From contig CAYWPG010000009.1 in assembly GCA_964460035.1 (NCBI GenBank), positions 1 through 64,000 on the forward strand: a stretch of 64,000 bases of DNA, read 5' to 3'. The notes beneath the pieces are model-generated. The model did not search any database. It saw only the letters and a program-made list of their open reading frames with translations, and was not told where the DNA came from. The number at the start of each line of letters is the position of its first letter. Positions within the stretch are counted from its first letter, which is position 1. Positions 59,656-64,000 of the stretch are shown in pieces. Origin of the DNA: CAYWPG01 sp964460035. GTDB taxonomy: Bacteria; Pseudomonadota; Gammaproteobacteria; Nitrococcales; AK92. Position numbers and translations under genes: made by a program.

Positions 59656-59814
59656 TACTGGTGCTTCCTCAATCCGGGTTCGCCTGTATGCGCCGAGAGC
59701 GTACAGCGCGACGGACCGATGCCGACGCCGGCGACGATGGCGCCACCGTAGCAACTAACCCATATGCGTAAAAGTAATATTTGGGTATATGAAAATGGCA
59801 GGCGGTTATAACGA
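59656..59814 (-). promoter_or_regulatory. AT-rich control region upstream of the sulfite reductase
   Basis: The otherwise GC-rich DNA turns strikingly A/T-rich at about 59763-59812. Runs such as tatatgaaaa, gttataac and atatttggg are present. This fits a promoter plus activator site, for example for a CysB-type regulator, but no consensus promoter is clear. Confidence 0.35.
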
Positions 59815-60291
59815 CTACCAGCGGTACTTGTCGAAAAGCTGCGGATTTGCCCAGTTCTTGCTGTTGAGCCAGTCCGGCGTGGTCTTGTAGGTGGCGATGT
59901 CGAACTCGAATAGCTCCACATCGCCTTCCGGACCGTTGAAGTGCCCCAAGCTGGTCAGACCATGCCCTATCAGATCGCCGTGCTGGAATACGCTGTCGCT
60001 GGCCAGGGACGCCAGTAGGCGCCGGGCGTGAACGTCGCGCAGCCGCGAGAGCAAGGTCGCCGCGTCAACCCGACCGGCCCGATCCCAGCGGCCGAGCAGC
60101 AGCGCGAGGTCGTACCGGGCCGAGGAGGGCAAGGCGGTACTGCCTGGCGGCAGCGTTACGACATCGCACTGCGCCTGCTGCTGGTAGGTGCGTGCCAGCG
60201 CTTCGGCCGCATCGCCGACCGCGATAAGGCTATGCGGCTTGAGTTCGGCCACGAGCGCAAGGGCAAAGCGTAGATAATCCGGTTCGACCAC
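59815..60291 (-). CDS. DUF6231-like conserved protein
   Basis: 158-aa soluble protein with a GTG start and ggag upstream. It matches what I recall of the DUF6231 family: an N-terminal Rossmann-like half (AELKPHSLIAVGDAAEALARTY, ALLLGRWDRAG) and a conserved Trp-rich end (PDWLNSKNWANPQLFDKYRW). The layout resembles a reduced methyltransferase fold, but no SAM motif is complete. The function is unknown. It is read in the same direction as the sulfite reductase, 159 bp upstream. Confidence 0.7.
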   Translation of the reverse strand: MVEPDYLRFALALVAELKPHSLIAVGDAAEALARTYQQQAQCDVVTLPPGSTALPSSARYDLALLLGRWDRAGRVDAATLLSRLRDVHARRLLASLASDSVFQHGDLIGHGLTSLGHFNGPEGDVELFEFDIATYKTTPDWLNSKNWANPQLFDKYRW

Positions 60292-60824
60292 GGCACGACT
60301 CCCGGTTCGCTATCAGCTGCCGCTTTGACAGCGGTAATGGCGGCCTGTTGCTAGGGAGACAAAGCGACGATAGCTTAATTATGAAACGTCGTCCGGTGTA
60401 AAGTCGGGCGGCCCGAGCGCCTGTTCACGCATATCACGTCCGCGCCTCATGCCGGCATGGCATGCCATACCGGGACGAGGCGTCGCGCCGATGCCGATGC
60501 GAAGTGGGATGGGAACAGGCCCAAGCTAGCCGGCGAAACGCCCCTGCCAAGGCCTGCTAGCGCGCATGCCGGGGGCATGCGGAGAAGCGATCCGAAACCT
60601 ATTCCCGCGCGTTCACGTTAAGCCTTATGGGCGGTTGCGGGCCGAGGCCCTGCGGCGTTGCGGCGCGCTCTGCGGATGCGGGCTACCCATGGGGGAGCGT
60701 TGACCAAGGAGCCGGAGCTGTAATGTCGAGGGAGTAACCTCCGACCGTCAGCGGTGCTCTGGGCGGGCGGCGCGCCGCTGCCAGGAGTGCGGCCCATGGC
60801 CGATTGCTACAGGGGGAATCAACG
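60292..60824. other. Gene-free region upstream of the pilin gene
   Basis: 533 bp with no recognisable gene. It contains a perfect 8-bp hairpin cgcatgcc/ggcatgcg with a ggg loop (60563-60581), a catgccggcatg palindrome (60449-60460), and a perfect TTGACA (60325-60330) with no usable -10. No sigma-54 GG-N10-GC element was found before the pilin gene. Confidence 0.5.
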
Positions 60825-61208
60825 GTGAGAGAGCAGCAGTCCGGTTTTACGTTAATCGAGCTGATTATGGTAATCGCCATTATGGCTGCGTTGGCGATCG
60901 TCGTGCTGCCTCGCTATGCCGATTTGCAAGGCGAGGCGCAAGAGGCCTCGGTGCAGGGGGTCGCCGGTTCTCTGACCGCAGCCAGCGCTATCAACTATGC
61001 GGCCTGGAAGGCCAACTCCAGCGACGCCGTCGATGTCGATGACTGCCAGGATATCGGACACCTCATCGAGCCGGCACTGGACGCCGCCGAGTACGCGATC
61101 ACGGCTGCAGCCATCGATAAGGATCAATCGGTTACTTGTGTGTTAACGCATCATGCTACCGGCATTACCGCAACGTTCGTCGGCTATGGCGTTGCGATAG
61201 ACCGCTAA
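60825..61208 (+). CDS. Type IV pilin-like protein (prepilin)
   Basis: 127-aa prepilin. The GTG at 60825 has aggggga 8 nt upstream. The 7-residue leader MREQQSG is cut before FTLIELIMVIAIMAALAIVV: Gly-1, Phe+1 and Glu+5 are the prepilin-peptidase and assembly residues, and the hydrophobic helix runs to ~28. The globular part (ADLQGEAQEASVQGVAGSL and on) resembles MshA-like pilins and has two Cys (74, 105) that may form the usual disulfide loop. No pilus motor, secretin or prepilin peptidase gene is nearby. Pseudopilin identity is an alternative. Confidence 0.88.
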   Translation: MREQQSGFTLIELIMVIAIMAALAIVVLPRYADLQGEAQEASVQGVAGSLTAASAINYAAWKANSSDAVDVDDCQDIGHLIEPALDAAEYAITAAAIDKDQSVTCVLTHHATGITATFVGYGVAIDR

Positions 61209-61286
61209 CCGGCAGTTAACGGTCGCGGCTCGACAAGACTCTCGGCTTCCTGCACCATGAGCGCCGTTTCGGCGGCGACGGGTTGA

Positions 61287-62315
61287 TTGAACGTGTACGG
61301 ACTTCTGCGCAAATTCCTGTTTTCCCTGGAGGCCGAGCGCGCCCACGCGGTTGCGCTGGGATTGTTGAATGCAACCCATCGCCTGGGGCTGCCACGTTTG
61401 CTCGCACCGTCCGTGCCGGCTTTGCCGCGGCAAGTCATGGGCATCGATTTTCCGAACCCCGTCGGCCTGGCAGCGGGCTTGGACAAGAACGGCGATTACC
61501 TATGCGGGCTAGCCAGTCTGGGCTTTGGCTTCATCGAAGTCGGCACCGTCACGCCCCGGCCCCAGGCGGGCAATCCCAAGCCGCGCCTATTTCGCTGTCC
61601 GCAGGCGCAGGCTCTGATCAACCGTATGGGGTTCAACAACAAGGGCGTCGATCATTTGGTCGAGCGGGTCCGCAAGGCGCGTTTCGACGGCGTACTGGGG
61701 ATCAATATAGGCAAGAACTTCGACACGCCGGTGGAGAAAGCGACGGAGGATTACCTGATCTGTCTGCGCAAGGTATATCCGCTGGCTAGCTACGTGGTCG
61801 TGAACATCTCGTCGCCGAATACGCCGGGACTGCGGAATCTGCAGCATGGCGAAATGCTGGATGAGCTGCTCGGCGCGCTGAAAGAGGAGCAGCGGCGTCT
61901 GTCGCAGCAGCACGGACGTTATGTGCCGCTGGTGGTCAAGATCGCGCCCGATATGAGCGCCGAGCAATTGCGCGAGCTGGCGGACAAGCTGATCGAGTAC
62001 CGGGTCGATGGCGTGGCGGCCACCAACACCACCTTGAGCCGGGCGGGCGTGGAAGGAAGCCCTTGCGCTGCCGAGGCCGGTGGATTGAGCGGCGCACCGC
62101 TGCTGGCCGCTTCCACGGAGGTGCTGCAACAGCTGCACGAGCGGTTGCAGGGGCGCATTCCCATCATCGGTATCGGTGGTATCGTCAGCGGGGCGGATGC
62201 CGTCGCCAAGATCCAGGCAGGTGCCAGCCTGGTGCAGGTATACACCGGCTTCGTTTATCGCGGGCCAGCGCTGATCGGCGAAGCCGTGCGCGCGCTCGCC
62301 CAGGCAGCGCCCTAG
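61287..62315 (+). CDS. pyrD: Dihydroorotate dehydrogenase (quinone), class 2
   Basis: Membrane-associated FMN enzyme of pyrimidine synthesis that passes electrons to quinone. 342 aa (E. coli 336). N-terminal amphipathic helices (LLRKFLFSLEAERAH), FMN motif NPVGLAAGLDKNG, GTVTPRPQAGNPKPRLFR, catalytic-Ser region VNISSPNTPGLRNLQ, and IIGIGGIVSGADAVAKIQAG. The start is TTG (61287) or the nearby GTG (61293); neither has a strong ribosome-binding site. Confidence 0.97.
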   Translation: MNVYGLLRKFLFSLEAERAHAVALGLLNATHRLGLPRLLAPSVPALPRQVMGIDFPNPVGLAAGLDKNGDYLCGLASLGFGFIEVGTVTPRPQAGNPKPRLFRCPQAQALINRMGFNNKGVDHLVERVRKARFDGVLGINIGKNFDTPVEKATEDYLICLRKVYPLASYVVVNISSPNTPGLRNLQHGEMLDELLGALKEEQRRLSQQHGRYVPLVVKIAPDMSAEQLRELADKLIEYRVDGVAATNTTLSRAGVEGSPCAAEAGGLSGAPLLAASTEVLQQLHERLQGRIPIIGIGGIVSGADAVAKIQAGASLVQVYTGFVYRGPALIGEAVRALAQAAP

Positions 62316-62364
62316 GCATCGATCCGTACAGGCTGGCAGCCGCCGCGGCACCGCCCCAATGCAC

Positions 62365-62391
62365 TTGTAAAAATCGTGCCGACTCTACAGA
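62365..62391 (+). promoter_or_regulatory. Candidate tRNA-Ser promoter
   Basis: TTGTAA (62365-62370) and TACAGA (62386-62391) with a short 15-bp spacer, 11 bp before the tRNA 5' end. Weak consensus match. Confidence 0.35.
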
Positions 62392-62402
62392 ATGGCCGGC
62401 TC

Positions 62403-62490
62403 GGAGAGCTGGCCGAGTGGTTGAAGGCGGCGGTCTTGAAAACCGTTAGGGCGCAAGCCCTCGGGGGTTCGAATCCCTCGCTCTCCGCCA
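62403..62490 (+). tRNA. tRNA-Ser (anticodon TGA)
   Basis: 88 nt including encoded CCA. Acceptor stem GGAGAGC (62403-62409) pairs with GCTCTCC (62480-62486), discriminator G, then CCA. Anticodon stem GCGGT/ACCGT with loop CTTGAAA; anticodon TGA at 62437-62439, reading UCN codons. A long variable arm (gggcgcaagccc) identifies it as class II, and the T arm contains GGTTCGAATCC. Confidence 0.97.
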
Positions 62491-62728
62491 GTTAAAACAA
62501 TGGCTTATGGAGCGTTGGCGAAAGCTGTTATTAAGGGCCGCGGGGCTTTGGTTGCATTTTTGCCGCACCAAGGAGCAACCATGGCCACGAAACGCCCCTG
62601 CAGAAGCGAGGCCGGACGCCGAAGGGGCCCTTTAGGGGCGAGGGGCTGCGCCCCGAATCGATCCTTCGCTCTCCGCTGTCTTGATACCGGTGCCTGCGCC
62701 AAGGCCGTGGCATCGGCTCGCCGGATTC
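62491..62728 (+). repeat. Hairpin-rich spacer with partial repeat of the tRNA-Ser 3' end
   Basis: cgctctccgc at 62667-62676 repeats the tRNA 3' end (62479-62488), and cgaatc at 62654-62659 repeats the T-arm segment at 62470-62475, with a 4-nt length difference between the blocks. The spacer also contains ggttgc/gcaacc (62550-62580), cgcccct with aggggcg, and ggggc tgc gcccc. It may be a decayed tRNA duplicate or a small site-specific insertion. Confidence 0.45.
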
Positions 62729-63079
62729 ATGTTCGAGCAAGTGTTCGTCTACGGCAGCCTCAGACGCGGCCAAAGCAACCACAGTTTGCTTGACGGAGCG
62801 TCCTTTCTCGGCGTCTGCCGCACAGCCCCGCGCTATACGATGTGGAACCTCGGTGCTTATCCCGGCGTGGTGCCGGGCGGGCGCGATGCGATCGTGGGCG
62901 AAGTGTACCGGATCGATAAGCGCACTCTTGCGCGTCTGGACGAGCTCGAAGCGTATCCTGTGCTGTATACGCGCGAACGGATAAGCACGCCGTTCGGGCC
63001 CGCCTGGATGTATATCTACCAGGGTTCCAACCGCGGTGGGACCCGCATCGCGAGCGGGGACTGGTGTGGCGTGCCCTAG
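62729..63079 (+). CDS. Gamma-glutamylcyclotransferase-like protein (GGCT/AIG2 family)
   Basis: 116-aa protein with the GGCT-like fold. N-terminal signature FVYGSLRRGQSNHSLL forms the phosphate-like binding loop, and LDELEAYPVLYTRERI contains the probable catalytic acid Glu74. The start at 62729 (MFEQVFVYGSLRRG) fits the family; a 16-codon upstream extension does not. Such proteins cyclise gamma-glutamyl groups in amines or peptides, but bacterial YtfP/AIG2-like members are mostly uncharacterised. Single gene between tRNA-Ser and a sensor gene. Confidence 0.88.
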   Translation: MFEQVFVYGSLRRGQSNHSLLDGASFLGVCRTAPRYTMWNLGAYPGVVPGGRDAIVGEVYRIDKRTLARLDELEAYPVLYTRERISTPFGPAWMYIYQGSNRGGTRIASGDWCGVP

Positions 63080-63246
63080 CGGTGCTGCCAGTATGCCCAG
63101 GGATGCTCTCGAGTTGCTGTGCAAGCGGTGCGGTCGCGCCGGCCCAGGTGTGAAATAATGGAGATACAGCTCTGGCGACTGCGCTAGAGCGGAGCGCGGT
63201 CAATAAGTGCGGCCCCGCGCTGTTGGGAGCCGTCACGGATGCACGG

Positions 63247-64000
63247 ATGCAGGAACGAACGACGACGTCGGATCAGAGGCGGCCGCCCAAGTTTCGGGCG
63301 GCTCTGCTGGCTTGGATCATACTCGCCCTAGGGCTTGCCCTGACCCTTATGGCTTGGCGCTACACTGCTGTCGAAGCCGAGCGCCAGCTGCATGAGCGCT
63401 TCAGCTTCCGTGCCCAGGAAATCGTGGCCGCTATCGAGTTGCGCATGCGCGCCTATAAGCGGGTTTTGCAAGGCGGGGTGGGCCTGTTCGATGCCATGGA
63501 GAGGGTCGATCGGGACGACTGGGCGGCGTATGTGGCCCGGTTGCGCATCGACGAGGGCTCTCGTGGGATGCAAGGCATAGGCTTTACCGTGGTGGTGCCG
63601 CCCGAGGAACTGTCGCGGCACGAGGCGCATGTGCGCGCGCAGGGCTTTGAAGACTACGCGGTGCACCCGCCTGGGGAGCGTCCTATCTATACGTCCATTG
63701 TCTATCTCGAGCCTCTTGATTGGCGCAATCGGCGCGCACTCGGTTTCGACATGTTCTCGGAGCCGGTGCGGCGTACGGCCATGCGCCGCGCCATGGAAAC
63801 CGGCGACGCTGCACTAAGCGGAATGGTGACGCTGGTGCAGGAAACCGAGGACGACGTTCAGGCCGGATTTCTGATGTATCTGCCCGTTTACCACGGCGGC
63901 GGTGTGCCGGATTCGGTGGAGGAGCGGCGAGCCCGTCTTCGCGGCTGGGTTTACAGCCCCTTTCGTGCGGAAGACTTGATTCGCGGGCTGGTGGGGGCGG
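63247..64000 (+). CDS. CHASE-domain membrane sensor, N-terminal part (cut by window end)
   Basis: Frame open from the ATG at 63247 to the window end (251 residues seen). After a short basic N-terminus there is a membrane helix (ALLAWIILALGLALTLMAW, ~21-40), then a periplasmic CHASE domain: FSFRAQEIVAAIELRMRAYK, VLQGGVGLFDA, MQGIGFTVVVPPEEL, YTSIVYLEPLDWRNRRALGF, DMFSEPVRRTAMRRAMETGD. CHASE domains bind small ligands in sensor histidine kinases and GGDEF/EAL proteins; the output domain lies beyond the window. The Shine-Dalgarno is poor, so the exact start is uncertain. Confidence 0.9.
   Translation, partial: MQERTTTSDQRRPPKFRAALLAWIILALGLALTLMAWRYTAVEAERQLHERFSFRAQEIVAAIELRMRAYKRVLQGGVGLFDAMERVDRDDWAAYVARLRIDEGSRGMQGIGFTVVVPPEELSRHEAHVRAQGFEDYAVHPPGERPIYTSIVYLEPLDWRNRRALGFDMFSEPVRRTAMRRAMETGDAALSGMVTLVQETEDDVQAGFLMYLPVYHGGGVPDSVEERRARLRGWVYSPFRAEDLIRGLVGA

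Noticed and set aside
1..64000. Prophage, insertion sequence, CRISPR, toxin-antitoxin or defence island
   Set aside because: No transposase, integrase, repeat-spacer array, cas or restriction genes were recognised; nearly all genes are core housekeeping functions in conserved order.

Overview
The window is a GC-rich chromosomal segment of a gammaproteobacterium outside the Enterobacterales. The gene order is typical of Pseudomonas, Chromatiales and Nevskiales-type genomes: map-rpsB-tsf-pyrH-frr-uppS-cdsA-dxr-rseP-bamA-skp-lpxD-fabZ-lpxA-lpxB-rnhB-dnaE-accA-tilS-pyrG-kdsA-eno-ftsB-ispD-ispF-truD-surE-pcm-yqaA-nlpD-rpoS. Lipid A, Kdo, BamA, Skp and NlpD genes show a Gram-negative outer membrane. 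The species cannot be named from the sequence.

Layout. 1-2930: end of dnaK, a strong terminator, dnaJ with its own promoter, then dapB. 2991-10194 (minus strand): map, glnD, dapC, dapD, an ArsC-like reductase and dapE, joining nitrogen sensing to diaminopimelate/lysine synthesis and converging on dapB. 10264-25148: ribosomal protein S2 and EF-Ts, UMP kinase, ribosome recycling, then undecaprenyl-PP, CDP-diacylglycerol, MEP isoprenoid, outer-membrane assembly and lipid A genes. 25145-43177: dnaE, accA, tilS, pyrG, kdsA, eno, ftsB, ispD, ispF, truD, surE, pcm, a VTT-domain membrane protein, nlpD and rpoS, with one inserted minus-strand smr gene.

43224-49447: a small Mth938-family gene, a divergent promoter pair, a long structured untranslated stretch, then hom-thrC-rpfE-like-recJ. 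49525-54326 (minus): pepN and the tail-specific protease prc. 54327-60291 holds a lone alpha/beta hydrolase, type II NADH dehydrogenase, and a sulfite reductase/DUF934 pair with a DUF6231-like gene. 60292-64000 holds an orphan type IV pilin-like gene, pyrD, tRNA-Ser(TGA), a gamma-glutamylcyclotransferase-like gene and the start of a CHASE-domain sensor cut by the window edge.

Most of the window is core genome, tightly packed with many 1-19 bp gene overlaps. I saw no prophage, insertion sequence, CRISPR array, toxin-antitoxin or defence locus, and no convincing new multi-gene system. The best leads are non-coding: the divergent promoters and hairpin-rich leader between the Mth938 gene and hom (43605-44165), an rpsB-tsf attenuator whose loop contains the rpsB stop codon, and a partial repeat of the tRNA-Ser 3' end 188 bp downstream of the gene.
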